NCBI GenBank assembly: GCA_963732355.1
Contig: CAVSZD010000007.1
Coordinates: forward strand, 124,001-188,000
Source of the DNA: JADKAV01 sp963732355
GTDB taxonomy: Bacteria; Actinomycetota; Actinomycetes; S36-B12; UBA10799
Direction: 5' to 3'
DNA length: 64,000 nucleotides
A program made the position numbers and the translations under genes. Position 1 is the first letter of the stretch. Each line of letters opens with the position of its first letter. Below the pieces are notes generated by a model. That model did no database searches, was not told the DNA's origin, and was given only the letters and a program-made list of their open reading frames with translations. Of this stretch, positions 55,993 to 64,000 are shown piece after piece.

Positions 55993-57153
55993 CTACAGCC
56001 GAGCCACACCGTCCGCCCGGGCCGCAACGGACACGGCCTGGGCGACCTGGCCCGCGACACGTTTGTCGAAGACCGACGGCACGATGTAGTCCGCGGCCAC
56101 GTCGTCGCCGACCAAGGCCGAGAGTGCGTCCGCTGCGGCCAACTGCATACCCCGCGTGATCCGGGTTGCCCGCACGTCCAAGGCCCCCCGGAACACTCCT
56201 GGGAACGCCAGCACGTTGTTTATCTGATTCGGGAAGTCGCTGCGACCTGTCGCCACCACAGCCGCGTACTTACCCGCCATGGCCGGGTCCACCTCCGGGG
56301 TGGGGTTGGCCAGCGCGAACAGAATGGCGTCGTCGGCCATGCCGGCGATCGCACTCTCGGCAACGGTTCCGGCGGACACTCCGATGAAGACGTCCGCGCC
56401 TTCGAGCGCCACGTCGATCGAGCCGGAAAGGCCGCGCGGGTTGGTCCGGGAGGCGAGTTCGGCCTTCACCCCGTTGAGTCCCTCGCGGTCCGGACCGAGT
56501 AGTCCCTGGGAGTCGCACACGACGACATCGCTGACTCCTGCAGCCAGCAGCATGTTGGTCACCGCAACCCCCGCCGCGCCGGCACCGGACACAACAGCCC
56601 TGATCTGGTCAAGACGCCGGCCTGTGAGCCGCGCGGCGGACTCGAGCGCAGCAATGACCACGATTGCGGTTCCGTGCTGGTCGTCGTGAAAGACCGGGAT
56701 GTCCAGACGCTCCTGCAGCCCTTGCTCGATTTCAAAGCAGCGTGGGGCGGAGATGTCCTCGAGGTTGATCCCGCCAAAGGCAGGCGCGATCCGCACGATT
56801 GTCTCGATGATCTCTTCGCTATCGGTTGTGGCCAGACAGATCGGCACCGCATCGACCCCGCCGAACTCCTTGAACAGCAGGGCCTTGCCCTCCATCACCG
56901 GCAGAGCCGCCTGCGCACCGATGTCGCCCAGGCCCAGCACGGCCGTGCCATCGGTGACCACCAGCACGGTGTTCGCTTTCCACGTGTAGTCGAATACGAG
57001 GTCGGGGTCGGCGGCTATCGCTTCGGACACCCGAGCCACACCGGGGGTGTAAGCCAGGGCCAGGCCCGCTCCGTCACGGATGCGCACGGTGGGGCGCACC
57101 TCGATCTTGCCCCTCCTGTGCAGGGGGAATGCCGGGTCGTTGTCTAGATCCAC
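55993..57153 (-). CDS. Malic enzyme (malate dehydrogenase, oxaloacetate-decarboxylating)
   Basis: A 386-residue enzyme converting malate to pyruvate and CO2 with NAD(P)+. Motifs are GLALAYTPGVARVSEAI, VVTDGTAVLGLGDIGAQAAL, IPVFHDDQHGTAIVV and the dinucleotide fold AVVSGAGAAGVAVTNMLLAAG. It has the short bacterial form without a phosphotransacetylase-like domain. The GTG at 57153 (VDLDNDPAF) is chosen as the start; an in-frame ATG at 57186 would add eleven residues. It is divergent from the solute-binding lipoprotein. Confidence 0.92.
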   Translation of the reverse strand: MDLDNDPAFPLHRRGKIEVRPTVRIRDGAGLALAYTPGVARVSEAIAADPDLVFDYTWKANTVLVVTDGTAVLGLGDIGAQAALPVMEGKALLFKEFGGVDAVPICLATTDSEEIIETIVRIAPAFGGINLEDISAPRCFEIEQGLQERLDIPVFHDDQHGTAIVVIAALESAARLTGRRLDQIRAVVSGAGAAGVAVTNMLLAAGVSDVVVCDSQGLLGPDREGLNGVKAELASRTNPRGLSGSIDVALEGADVFIGVSAGTVAESAIAGMADDAILFALANPTPEVDPAMAGKYAAVVATGRSDFPNQINNVLAFPGVFRGALDVRATRITRGMQLAAADALSALVGDDVAADYIVPSVFDKRVAGQVAQAVSVAARADGVARL

Positions 57154-57238
57154 AAGTAATCCTCGTTCTCTGCGATGCGGTGTCATCTTTCCACAGGTCC
57201 TTCGGCACAATGGTGGGCAGTTGTCCGGAGGGAAGTTC

Positions 57239-58198
57239 ATGAGTCTGCGTCGTTACGCCGCGCTGTGTGTTGCCGGCACGGCACTCATCGTGCTGTCCGG
57301 CTGTCAGGACGGTGCCACGCCTCAGACCAGCCCGTCGGCCGCGGGACCGATCAGTGGCCTGGCCGCCAAGGTGCCCGAGAAGGTGCGTGAGGACGGCGTC
57401 CTGACAGTCGGGATCGACCCCAACTACCCGCCGATGGAGTACCTGGAACGCGGAGAGGCGGTCGGTGCCGATCTTGACATCATGAACGCAATCGCCGGGC
57501 GACTGGGTCTGCGCGCGGAGTTCAAAGAGGATGCCTACGCCCTGCTGGTCCCAGGTGTGGCAGCCGGTCGCTTCGAGACCGCCATCTCCGCGTTGTCGGT
57601 GGACGACAACGACCTGCAGAACGTCAATATGGTGACCTACTACCGGGCGGGCTCCCAGTTGGCGGTGCGTCCACCTGCCAAGAAACGGTTCGGACCCAAC
57701 AACCTCTGCGGTCGCAAGGTGAGCGTTCTGGATGGCAGCGTCCAGTACTCCCAGTTGGTCACCAGGTCGGCCAACTGCACCGAGCAGAAGAAGAAGCCCA
57801 TCACGATCGTCACCTACAAGTCGCAGGCCCCTGCCACCCAGGCCGTCGTGGCGGGCAAGGTCTACGCCACGCTCGCGGACTCCCCCGTCATCGAGAGTGC
57901 GATCCAGCAATCCGGTGGGGCGCTGGTGAACAACGGCAAGGTCTTCGAGCGGGCACCCTACGGCATCGCGGTGGCCAGCGAGCGCAAACAACTGGCCCAG
58001 GTCATCCGCGACGCGCTGGAGTCCTTGATCGCCGATGGCACCTACCAGCAGATCCTTGAACAGTGGGGCATCTCCCAGGGCTCGATCAGCGAACCGCGGA
58101 TCCTGACCCGACGCAACATCTCCGAACCGACACCACTCACGACGTTCACCCAGACCCCGTCGGTGTCGCCCTCGGTTTCCCCCTCGCCGACTTTGTGA
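57239..58198 (+). CDS. Amino-acid-type ABC transporter substrate-binding lipoprotein (orphan)
   Basis: A 319-residue protein with lipoprotein signal (LIVLSGCQD, lipobox LSGC). The SBP_bac_3 domain begins DGVLTVGIDPNYPPMEYLER and runs to GTYQQILEQWGI. The tail is Ser/Pro/Thr-rich. The pattern resembles polar amino acid or cystine binding proteins. No permease or ATPase gene is adjacent, so its partners lie elsewhere or it acts as a sensor. GGAGGG precedes the ATG. Confidence 0.87.
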   Translation: MSLRRYAALCVAGTALIVLSGCQDGATPQTSPSAAGPISGLAAKVPEKVREDGVLTVGIDPNYPPMEYLERGEAVGADLDIMNAIAGRLGLRAEFKEDAYALLVPGVAAGRFETAISALSVDDNDLQNVNMVTYYRAGSQLAVRPPAKKRFGPNNLCGRKVSVLDGSVQYSQLVTRSANCTEQKKKPITIVTYKSQAPATQAVVAGKVYATLADSPVIESAIQQSGGALVNNGKVFERAPYGIAVASERKQLAQVIRDALESLIADGTYQQILEQWGISQGSISEPRILTRRNISEPTPLTTFTQTPSVSPSVSPSPTL

Positions 58199-58238
58199 CC
58201 GTCGCATCCACCCTCGGATGGCGACTACCCTGCGGCCT

Positions 58239-58625
58239 ATGGACCCTGCCTCCGAGGTAGTTCTGACCGTGCCCGCGCAGACCGCCTACGTGCGGCTCGT
58301 CCGCAGCGCGACCGCCGCTGTCAGCGCACAGGCGGACTTCCCGATCGACACGATGGACGACCTCACCATCGCTGTGGACGAGGCTTTCGCAATCGTCATC
58401 GACGAAGCTCCACCCGAGGGCGAGGTCACCGTGACCTTCACGGTCTCCGGGAACACCGTGCGCATCGATGTCAGCGCCGACACGACCAGCGGACACCCTG
58501 TCGCTCACAACACCTTCGCCTGGACGGTCTTGACCGCGCTGGTCGATGAGGTGCATACCGAGGTCGACGACGGTCGGTTGTCGATCAGTCTGCAAGCCCA
58601 CGGGGTCGAAACGGTGGCCTCGTGA
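58239..58625 (+). CDS. Anti-sigma factor / serine kinase, RsbW-like
   Basis: A 128-residue HATPase-type protein (MDPASEVVLTVPAQTAYVRL, MDDLTIAVDEAFAIVID with the N-box-like acidic helix). The G-box part is short and divergent. It is followed by a stress sigma factor in a GTGA overlap, the standard RsbW/UsfX-SigF arrangement. The ATG at 58239 lies seven bases after a -10 TACCCT (58226-58231), suggesting a leaderless mRNA; a longer reading from 58218 would begin upstream of that box. It should hold the sigma factor inactive until released by an anti-anti-sigma factor, which is not in the window. Confidence 0.82.
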   Translation: MDPASEVVLTVPAQTAYVRLVRSATAAVSAQADFPIDTMDDLTIAVDEAFAIVIDEAPPEGEVTVTFTVSGNTVRIDVSADTTSGHPVAHNTFAWTVLTALVDEVHTEVDDGRLSISLQAHGVETVAS

Positions 58626-59416
58626 CCGACGCCACCACGGGGCGCGGCTGGACCGCGGAACGGCGTGCGCGCGAGCACGAGCTCCTGGCCCGTATGGCCG
58701 ATCTTGAGCCGGACGACCCGCAACGAGCGGCGATCCGCGACGAGTTGGTGACGATGCACCTTCCGCTGGTCCACCATCTGGCCAACAGGTTCCGCGACCG
58801 CGGGGAGTCGCACGACGATCTCGTGCAGGTCGGAACGATCGGCTTGATCAAGTCCGTGGACCGCTTCGATGTCGGTCGCGGTGTGGAGTTCTCGACCTAC
58901 GCGACACCGACGATCGTGGGCGAGATCAAGCGGCACTTCCGGGACAAGGGCTGGTCTGTGCGCGTGCCCCGCCGCCTGCAGGAGCTGCGTCTTCACATCA
59001 CCCGGGCCACGGCCGAGCTGTCCCAGGAGCTGGGCAGATCACCCACGGTCAAGGAGTTGGCCGCACATCTGGAGGTCAGCGAGGACGACATCCTCGAGGG
59101 CCTGGAGTCCGCCCAGGCGTATAGCGCCATGTCCTTGGACGGTGCCGGCGGCGACTCCGAGGGGGGTGCACCCGCGCTGGTCGACACGCTGGGTTCCAAC
59201 GACGAAGAGTTGGCCAACGTCGAGTACCGCGAGACCCTTCGACCACTGCTGGATGCACTGCCCGACAGAGAACGGCAAATCATCTTGTTGCGGTTCTTCC
59301 ACAACAAGACGCAGTCCCAGATCGCCGAGGAGGTCGGCGTCTCCCAGATGCACGTCTCGCGTCTGCTGGCCAAGTCCCTGCGCACACTGCGCGCAGCGGT
59401 GGGCCCGCAGCTCTGA
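58622..59416 (+). CDS. sigF: Stress RNA polymerase sigma factor, SigF/SigB family
   Basis: A 264-residue group 3 sigma factor. Region 2 is HDDLVQVGTIGLIKSVDRFD, then EFSTYATPTIVGEIKRHFRD. Region 3 is GRSPTVKELAAHLEVSEDDI, and region 4 is LPDRERQIILLRFFHNKTQS with QIAEEVGVSQMHVSRLLAKS. The GTG start overlaps the anti-sigma stop. It directs general stress or stationary-phase promoters. Coexpression with the RsbW-like protein is ensured by the overlap. Confidence 0.93.
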   Translation: MTDATTGRGWTAERRAREHELLARMADLEPDDPQRAAIRDELVTMHLPLVHHLANRFRDRGESHDDLVQVGTIGLIKSVDRFDVGRGVEFSTYATPTIVGEIKRHFRDKGWSVRVPRRLQELRLHITRATAELSQELGRSPTVKELAAHLEVSEDDILEGLESAQAYSAMSLDGAGGDSEGGAPALVDTLGSNDEELANVEYRETLRPLLDALPDRERQIILLRFFHNKTQSQIAEEVGVSQMHVSRLLAKSLRTLRAAVGPQL

Positions 59417-59424
59417 CACCTCGC

Positions 59425-59808
59425 TCAGTCCAGCAGATCCGCCCCCGTCGCGGGCCGCAGTGTGAGGTAGATGCCCAGCAGGCTCACGACCACGATCGCC
59501 ACACCAGCCGCAACCGCCAGACCGTCACCCTCGAGGAACAGCCAGGCGCTGATGAGACCGAACACCTGCGCCAGAACCATCGGCGTGCGGGCCAGTCGGC
59601 TTCGGCGCCAGAGTCCCCGGGCGACCAGGGCCAGGCACAACGCGAACAGAAGGTAGATGACCACCTCGGCCAGCGGGGAGGCCCCTGTGTTCGTGCCCCG
59701 GGTGTTGAACGAGGCGATGCCCAGGGCGATCGCGAAGACGACCAGCACCGCCGCCTCGATGCCTGCGACCAGCGCTGCCTGACGGGCAGGCGAGAGTCCC
59801 TGTTCCAC
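59425..59808 (-). CDS. Four-helix membrane protein of unknown function
   Basis: A 127-residue protein with four predicted helices (ALVAGIEAAVLVVFAIALGI, VVIYLLFALCLALVARGLW, PMVLAQVFGLISAWLFLEG, GVAIVVVSLLGIYLTL). No named domain is recognised. The start is a GTG at 59808 (MEQGLSPARQ). It is convergent with sigF and divergent from the diacylglycerol kinase-like gene, with only 33 bases between start codons. Confidence 0.65.
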   Translation of the reverse strand: MEQGLSPARQAALVAGIEAAVLVVFAIALGIASFNTRGTNTGASPLAEVVIYLLFALCLALVARGLWRRSRLARTPMVLAQVFGLISAWLFLEGDGLAVAAGVAIVVVSLLGIYLTLRPATGADLLD

Positions 59809-59841
59809 GTCCCGAATCTACCGGCCGCTACGGTGGGTCGG

Positions 59842-60768
59842 GTGCGAGGCCTTCTCGTGGTCAATCCCAAGGCCACCACAACCACCGACACCACGCGCGA
59901 CGTGCTCATCAGCGCACTGGCCGACAAGTTCCATCTCGAGGTCGTCACGACCACCCACCGCGGCCACGCCCTGGAACTGGGCCAGCACGCGCGCGCTGAG
60001 GCCATGGACTGCATCCTGACTCTCGGCGGCGACGGCACGGTGCACGAAGTGATCAACGGACTGCTGGCCGATGGGCCGGCCCCCGGTTTGCCAGTGCTCG
60101 GCACGGTCCCAGGCGGCAGCGCCAACGTCTTCGCACGGGCTCTGGGCTACCCGCAGGACGCGGTCGAATCGACCGGGCTACTTCTGCGGGCCATGCGGGA
60201 GGGCAAGACCCGGACCATCGGGCTGGGCAAGGCCGACGAGCGTTACTTCACCTTCACCGCCGGACTGGGCATCGATGCGGAGATCATGCACCGGATGGAA
60301 GCCGCCCGCGCCGACGGGAAGACCGCCACCCCGACGCGGTACCTGGCCACGACCCTGCGGCAGTTCTTCGGCGGCACCGACCGCAAGGAACCTGCACTTG
60401 TCCTGCACCGCCCCGGCGAGGAGCCCGTGGAAGGGGTGTTTCTGGCCATCATCCAGAACACCTCACCGTGGACCTATTTCGGCAGCCATCCGATCAACCC
60501 GTCGCCCAAGGCGTCCTTCGACACCGGTCTGGATCTGTGGGCGACCCGGTCGCTGAAGGTGCCCCAGGCACTGCGGTTGGGAGCGCGCATGGTCTTCAGC
60601 CGCGATCGGGGAAATCCGAAGGCAACGGTGGCCTGGCACGACGTGGAGGAGTTCCGGATCACGGCTACTCGGCCGACGTCGATGCAGATTGACGGCGAGG
60701 TGACAGGCGACATCACCGACGTGACATTCACGTCTGTTCCGGGTGCGATCAGGGTTTACGTTCCGTGA
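59842..60768 (+). CDS. Diacylglycerol kinase-like lipid kinase
   Basis: A 308-residue protein of the DagK/YegS lipid kinase family. The N-terminal domain has LLVVNPKATTTT and the nucleotide-binding LTLGGDGTVHEVINGLL and GTVPGGSANVFARALG. The C-terminal beta-sandwich contains FTAGLGIDAEIMHRM and MQIDGEVTGD. It phosphorylates a lipid such as diacylglycerol for phospholipid recycling. The GTG at 59842 lies seven bases after TACGGT, so a leaderless start is likely; a GTG at 59833 would add three residues. Confidence 0.88.
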   Translation: MRGLLVVNPKATTTTDTTRDVLISALADKFHLEVVTTTHRGHALELGQHARAEAMDCILTLGGDGTVHEVINGLLADGPAPGLPVLGTVPGGSANVFARALGYPQDAVESTGLLLRAMREGKTRTIGLGKADERYFTFTAGLGIDAEIMHRMEAARADGKTATPTRYLATTLRQFFGGTDRKEPALVLHRPGEEPVEGVFLAIIQNTSPWTYFGSHPINPSPKASFDTGLDLWATRSLKVPQALRLGARMVFSRDRGNPKATVAWHDVEEFRITATRPTSMQIDGEVTGDITDVTFTSVPGAIRVYVP

Positions 60769-61052
60769 CCGTGTGCCGAAGAATGACTGCACAGCGTTAC
60801 CGAATGGGGCACATACGGGCAATTCGGTCCACTGAGACGCGGAATGTGACGCAGAACACACCGTCGTGATGAGACTTATGCCTCACAAGGCTTGTGCATC
60901 CGTTCACGTTGTGTGAATCTGAAATCGCTGGAGCGCAAGATACGCCACAGCGAAAAGCCGGAGAGCACCACCCCCCACAAGGGTGCCCACTGGTGTCTGC
61001 TACGGCCACATTGGCTACCCGGGGGGGCAGCCTTAGACCAAGGAGGTAACGC
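60769..61052. promoter_or_regulatory. Upstream region of whiB with a small palindrome
   Basis: 284 bases with no gene. TTCAC-GTTGT-GTGAA (60903-60917) is a perfect five-base inverted repeat with a five-base spacer. CRP-family sites often have this TGTGA/TCACA-like form, and whiB1 of mycobacteria is CRP-regulated, so a CRP site is possible. The ribosome site AAGGAGG lies just before the whiB ATG. Confidence 0.45.
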
Positions 61053-61313
61053 ATGGACTGGCGCGCTGACGCTGCCTGCCGTGACGAAGATCCGGAGCTG
61101 TTCTTCCCCCTCGGGGACACTGGACCCGCGTTGCTGCAGATCCAGGACGCGAAAGCGGTCTGTGGCTCCTGCGCAGTCGTGAGTGACTGCTTGACCTGGG
61201 CCATGGAATCCGGACAGGATTCCGGCATCTGGGGCGGACTCTCCGAGACCGAGCGACGCGCTCTGCGTCGGCGCAGTGCCCGCACTGGTCTTGCCTTCGG
61301 CTACCAGCACTGA
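61053..61313 (+). CDS. WhiB-family iron-sulfur transcription factor
   Basis: An 86-residue Wbl protein. Four Cys ligate a [4Fe-4S] cluster: AACRDEDPELFFP, then AVCGSCAVVSDCLTWA (CxxC...C). The GIWGGLSETERRALRR turn-helix follows. Length and sequence are nearest WhiB1/WhiB2-like proteins; WhiB1 is the better guess from ELFFPLGDTGPALLQIQDAK. It binds sigma factor region 4 and responds to NO or oxidants. A strong ribosome site fixes the start. Confidence 0.93.
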   Translation: MDWRADAACRDEDPELFFPLGDTGPALLQIQDAKAVCGSCAVVSDCLTWAMESGQDSGIWGGLSETERRALRRRSARTGLAFGYQH

Positions 61314-61330
61314 GGCTTCACCGGCTCGGC

Positions 61331-62782
61331 CTACTTGGCCGGGATCACGAGATCGATGGTTGCCGTCGTTCCCGTTCCCGACAAGCCTGGCTCCCAGCTC
61401 AATGACCCCTTGAGGTCATCGCGCACCAGGGTCTGCACGATCTGAAGCCCCAATTTGGCGTCGGTGGCCGGGTCAAAGCCGACCGGCAGACCTTGACCGT
61501 CATCGACCACGGCCACGCGCAAGCGGCGCCCACGTCGTTCGGTGATCAAAGTGATATGTCCCGATCCGTGCTGCTGCAACCCATGTTCGAACGCGTTCTG
61601 CAGCAGTTCGGCGACCACTAGCGCCAGCGAACTCGAGATCGAACCGGGGAGCACGCCTATCTGACCTGAGCGCTGCACGTGCACGTCTGGAGCAAGGTCG
61701 GCGACCATCGCGACCAACCGGTCTGCCACTTGGTCGAACTCCACCGCATCGGCGTCGGCCTGGGACAACGTTTCGTGGACCAAGGCGATTGCGCTGACCC
61801 GGCGCACCGATTCCTCGAGGGCCACTCGCGCGGTCGGGTCCTCCAGGCGGCGGCCCTGCATCCGCAGCAGAGCGGCAACGGTCTGCAGGTTGTTCTTCAC
61901 CCGGTGGTGGATCTCGCGAATGGTGTTGTCCTTGGTGAGCAGTGCACGTTCTCCGCGGCGCAGATCGGTCACGTCCCGGATCAGCAGAACCGCACCCTCC
62001 CGCCGGCCGTCTGTCCTGAGCGGTATCGACCGCATGGAGACCGTCGCCTCATCGACTTCCACGTCCACGCTGCCAGCGCCCCGACCACTGGACACGACCC
62101 CGATGGACTCGTCCACCGGACCCCTGCGTGAGGCCAGTCGCCGGACTTCTCGCTCGAGAAGGCGACCGGTCAGGTCGGTGTTCACACCCATCCGCCGGAA
62201 CGCGCTGCGGGCGTTGGGCGAGGCGAACACCACCACCCCGGAGGCGTCCAGGCGTAGCAGCCCGTCACCCACCCGCGGCGGTGTCGACGAGTCCTGCATG
62301 CCGTAGGTGGGGAAGTCGCCCTGGCACAGCATCTGCGCCAACGCATCGGCCACTTCCCGATAGGTCCGTTCGAGTTCGCCGGCCTCCCTCGGTGACAGAC
62401 CCGAGCGCCGCGCGATCACCGCGATCACCCGGCCGTCGAGAAGCACCGGCACCGCCTCTGTGCCCTTGGGCAGCAGGGAATCTTCGGGGGTCCGGTTGAG
62501 GATGACCCGCTGGGAGTGAAACGCCCGCTCGACCTCGCGCAGGCGTCCCTTGGCGGCGAACGCCCCGACGATGTCCTCGGGGTACACCGTCGGACCGGTG
62601 CTGGGGCGGACCTGCGACACCGCGATGAATCCCGCGTCGTTCCACGTCGACAGCCACATGACGAGGTCGGAGAAGGACAGATCTGCCAGCAGGGTCCAGT
62701 CCGCGATGACCAGGTGCAAATGTGCGATCTGCGCGGAGGTCAGGTCGGTGCGCTCGCGTGCCAACCGATCCAGATCAACCAT
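61331..62782 (-). CDS. pdtaS: Sensor histidine kinase, PdtaS-like
   Basis: A 483-residue soluble kinase. The N-terminal GAF-like domain (residues about 1-145) is followed by a PAS domain (DGLLRLDASGVVVFASPNAR), a HisKA_2 dimerisation helix with the phosphoacceptor His in IREIHHRVKNNLQTVAALLR, and a HATPase (ELLQNAFEHG, VVDDGQGLPVGF). In mycobacteria the partner is PdtaR, an ANTAR RNA-binding regulator; no regulator is adjacent here. It is divergent from bioA. Confidence 0.9.
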   Translation of the reverse strand: MVDLDRLARERTDLTSAQIAHLHLVIADWTLLADLSFSDLVMWLSTWNDAGFIAVSQVRPSTGPTVYPEDIVGAFAAKGRLREVERAFHSQRVILNRTPEDSLLPKGTEAVPVLLDGRVIAVIARRSGLSPREAGELERTYREVADALAQMLCQGDFPTYGMQDSSTPPRVGDGLLRLDASGVVVFASPNARSAFRRMGVNTDLTGRLLEREVRRLASRRGPVDESIGVVSSGRGAGSVDVEVDEATVSMRSIPLRTDGRREGAVLLIRDVTDLRRGERALLTKDNTIREIHHRVKNNLQTVAALLRMQGRRLEDPTARVALEESVRRVSAIALVHETLSQADADAVEFDQVADRLVAMVADLAPDVHVQRSGQIGVLPGSISSSLALVVAELLQNAFEHGLQQHGSGHITLITERRGRRLRVAVVDDGQGLPVGFDPATDAKLGLQIVQTLVRDDLKGSLSWEPGLSGTGTTATIDLVIPAK

Positions 62783-62810
62783 GCCCTGACTCTATTGGCA
62801 CACTGGGACC

Positions 62811-64000
62811 GTGAGTGACAGCCTTCTGCGGGCCGACGAACAGCACGTCTGGCACCCATTCACCCAGCACTCGTGGTGGCCGCAGGACGAGCCTCTCGTG
62901 ATCACCCGGGCCGATGGCGTCTGGCTCTACGACGACACCGGGCGCAAATACATCGACGGTTTCTCCTCTCTGTGGGTCACTGTTCATGGGCACAACGAAC
63001 CCCGGATCAACGACGCCATCGCCAAGCAGGCCCAGACACTGGACCACTCCACGTTCCTCGGGTTCACCCACGAGCCGGGTGTCCGGCTGGCCCAGGAACT
63101 GGTGGCGCGCAGCCCCGAACCCCTGACCCGCACGTTCTTCGCCGGTGACGGCTCGTCCGCAGTTGAGGCCGCGATCAAGATGGCCTACCAGGCCAAGGCG
63201 CAGCAGGGCCAGACCCGCCCCCTGTACGTCCACGTTGCGCAGGGCTATCACGGGGACACTCTCGGAGCGGTCTCAGTGGGCGGCATCGACGTGTTCCACC
63301 ACACCTACCGGCCGATCCTGCTGAGCACTCGCATGGTGTCCTCGCCCGGGCTGCGCGAACCCGGGCAGACCCCGGCTGAGCGGGCGCAGGAGGTTCTGGC
63401 CGAGATGCAAAGCCTTCTCGAAGAGGTGGGCGATCAGGTCTGTGCAGTGGTCGTCGAGCCGATGGTGCAGGCCGCCGGGGGCATGCTGACCCACGACGCC
63501 AGCTTCCTGCAGGGCGTGCGCGCGTTGTCCACGCACTTCGGCGCGTACCTGGTGACCGACGAGGTCGCCACGGGCATCGGCCGCACAGGTCGCATGTGGG
63601 CCGTCGAACACGCAGGCGTCCAGCCCGACCTGCTCACCTGCGGCAAGGGCCTGACCGGCGGGGTCCTACCACTTTCGGCGGTGCTGGCCACCGAGGAGAT
63701 CTACGAGAGTTTCCTGGGCGACGGCTCCCGCACCTTCTTCCACGGCCACTCCTACACCGCCAATCCCTTGTGCGCGGCCGCTGCACTGGCCAACCTCGAG
63801 CTGATCGACGAGCGGAACACGATCGAACACGCCGACTGGATCGGGCGCAGGCTCGGCGACCTGCTGAAGCCGCTGGAGGACGACGAGCGGGTGGTGGAGG
63901 TCCGCCGGATCGGCACCATGACCGGCATCGAGGTCAAACCCCACGGCGATCGCACGGGCTTTCGCATCTGCACCGCGGCGCGCGAGATGGGAGTCATCAC
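62811..64000 (+). CDS. bioA: Adenosylmethionine-8-amino-7-oxononanoate aminotransferase (3' end beyond window)
   Basis: The frame is open from GTG 62811 to the window end, 396 codons visible. The N-terminus SDSLLRADEQHVWHPFTQH contains the BioA-specific WHPFTQ motif. GFSSLWVTVHGHNEPRIN, TFFAGDGSSAVEAAIKMAYQ, LVTDEVATGIGRTG and the PLP Lys in LLTCGKGLTGGVLPL follow. It catalyses the KAPA to DAPA step of biotin synthesis with SAM as amino donor. bioD or bioF are expected downstream but not visible. Confidence 0.93.
   Translation, partial: MSDSLLRADEQHVWHPFTQHSWWPQDEPLVITRADGVWLYDDTGRKYIDGFSSLWVTVHGHNEPRINDAIAKQAQTLDHSTFLGFTHEPGVRLAQELVARSPEPLTRTFFAGDGSSAVEAAIKMAYQAKAQQGQTRPLYVHVAQGYHGDTLGAVSVGGIDVFHHTYRPILLSTRMVSSPGLREPGQTPAERAQEVLAEMQSLLEEVGDQVCAVVVEPMVQAAGGMLTHDASFLQGVRALSTHFGAYLVTDEVATGIGRTGRMWAVEHAGVQPDLLTCGKGLTGGVLPLSAVLATEEIYESFLGDGSRTFFHGHSYTANPLCAAAALANLELIDERNTIEHADWIGRRLGDLLKPLEDDERVVEVRRIGTMTGIEVKPHGDRTGFRICTAAREMGVI

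Overview
The window is high-GC chromosomal DNA from an actinobacterium. The evidence is a WhiB-family regulator, a LysX-type fusion of an MprF-like enzyme with lysyl-tRNA synthetase, a fused E1/E2 2-oxoglutarate dehydrogenase (Kgd/OdhA type), a PdtaS-like sensor kinase, a DipZ-type fusion, a NirA-type sulfite reductase, and many GTG starts with four-base ATGA/GTGA overlaps. I cannot name the genus. No rRNA, tRNA, CRISPR array, prophage or insertion sequence was recognised.

Layout. 1-8.2 kb: a partial gene; chaA placed behind ilvBN, which has a leader-peptide attenuator; an AbiEi/DUF559-like gene between two repeat blocks; amt-glnB; ilvD. 8.2-14.4 kb: a palindromic repeat, an alpha/beta hydrolase, an ECF sigma/anti-sigma pair, dipZ, an L,D-transpeptidase and a secreted protein. 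14.4-19.9 kb: a transglutaminase / alpha-E / circularly permuted ATP-grasp cassette, a frameshifted NadR-like ATPase, an Ala-rich protein and small unknowns. 20-23.5 kb: pta-ackA. 23.5-28.9 kb: fabI/inhA, a 1288-residue DabB-DabA fusion, a lipoprotein and a 43-residue ORF. 29-36 kb: lysX, acetoacetyl-CoA synthetase, and a DUF2510 protein with twelve perfect 36-bp repeats. 36-40.7 kb: a split sugar porter and the modABC operon behind a frameshifted HTH-Mop regulator. 40.7-45.6 kb: a Cys-rich leader peptide, sulfite reductase, a small zinc ribbon, cysH, a CbiX-type chelatase and an acyl-CoA dehydrogenase. 46-49.7 kb: kgd and a small partner. 49.8-53.3 kb: a heavily decayed PAS-GGDEF-EAL gene facing a damaged quinone oxidoreductase. 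53.3-64 kb: threonine aldolase, trpB2, malic enzyme, an orphan solute-binding lipoprotein, anti-sigma/sigF, a membrane protein, a diacylglycerol kinase-like protein, whiB, pdtaS and a truncated bioA.

The genes cover branched-chain amino acid synthesis (ilvBN, ilvD), ammonium uptake and PII signalling, overflow acetate metabolism, assimilatory sulfate reduction with siroheme metallation, molybdate uptake, the TCA cycle and anaplerosis (kgd, malic enzyme, a predicted bicarbonate pump), and cell-envelope maintenance (L,D-transpeptidase, LysX, FabI).

Most noteworthy are: the DabB-DabA single-chain fusion with all four zinc-site residues at the expected spacing; two leader-peptide systems (an apparently leaderless Leu-Ile-Leu-Val leader before ilvB and a Cys-rich leader before sulfite reductase); a dispersed nested-palindrome repeat present three times; repeat blocks bracketing the AbiEi-like gene; and a group of frameshifted genes that are either real decay or assembly errors.
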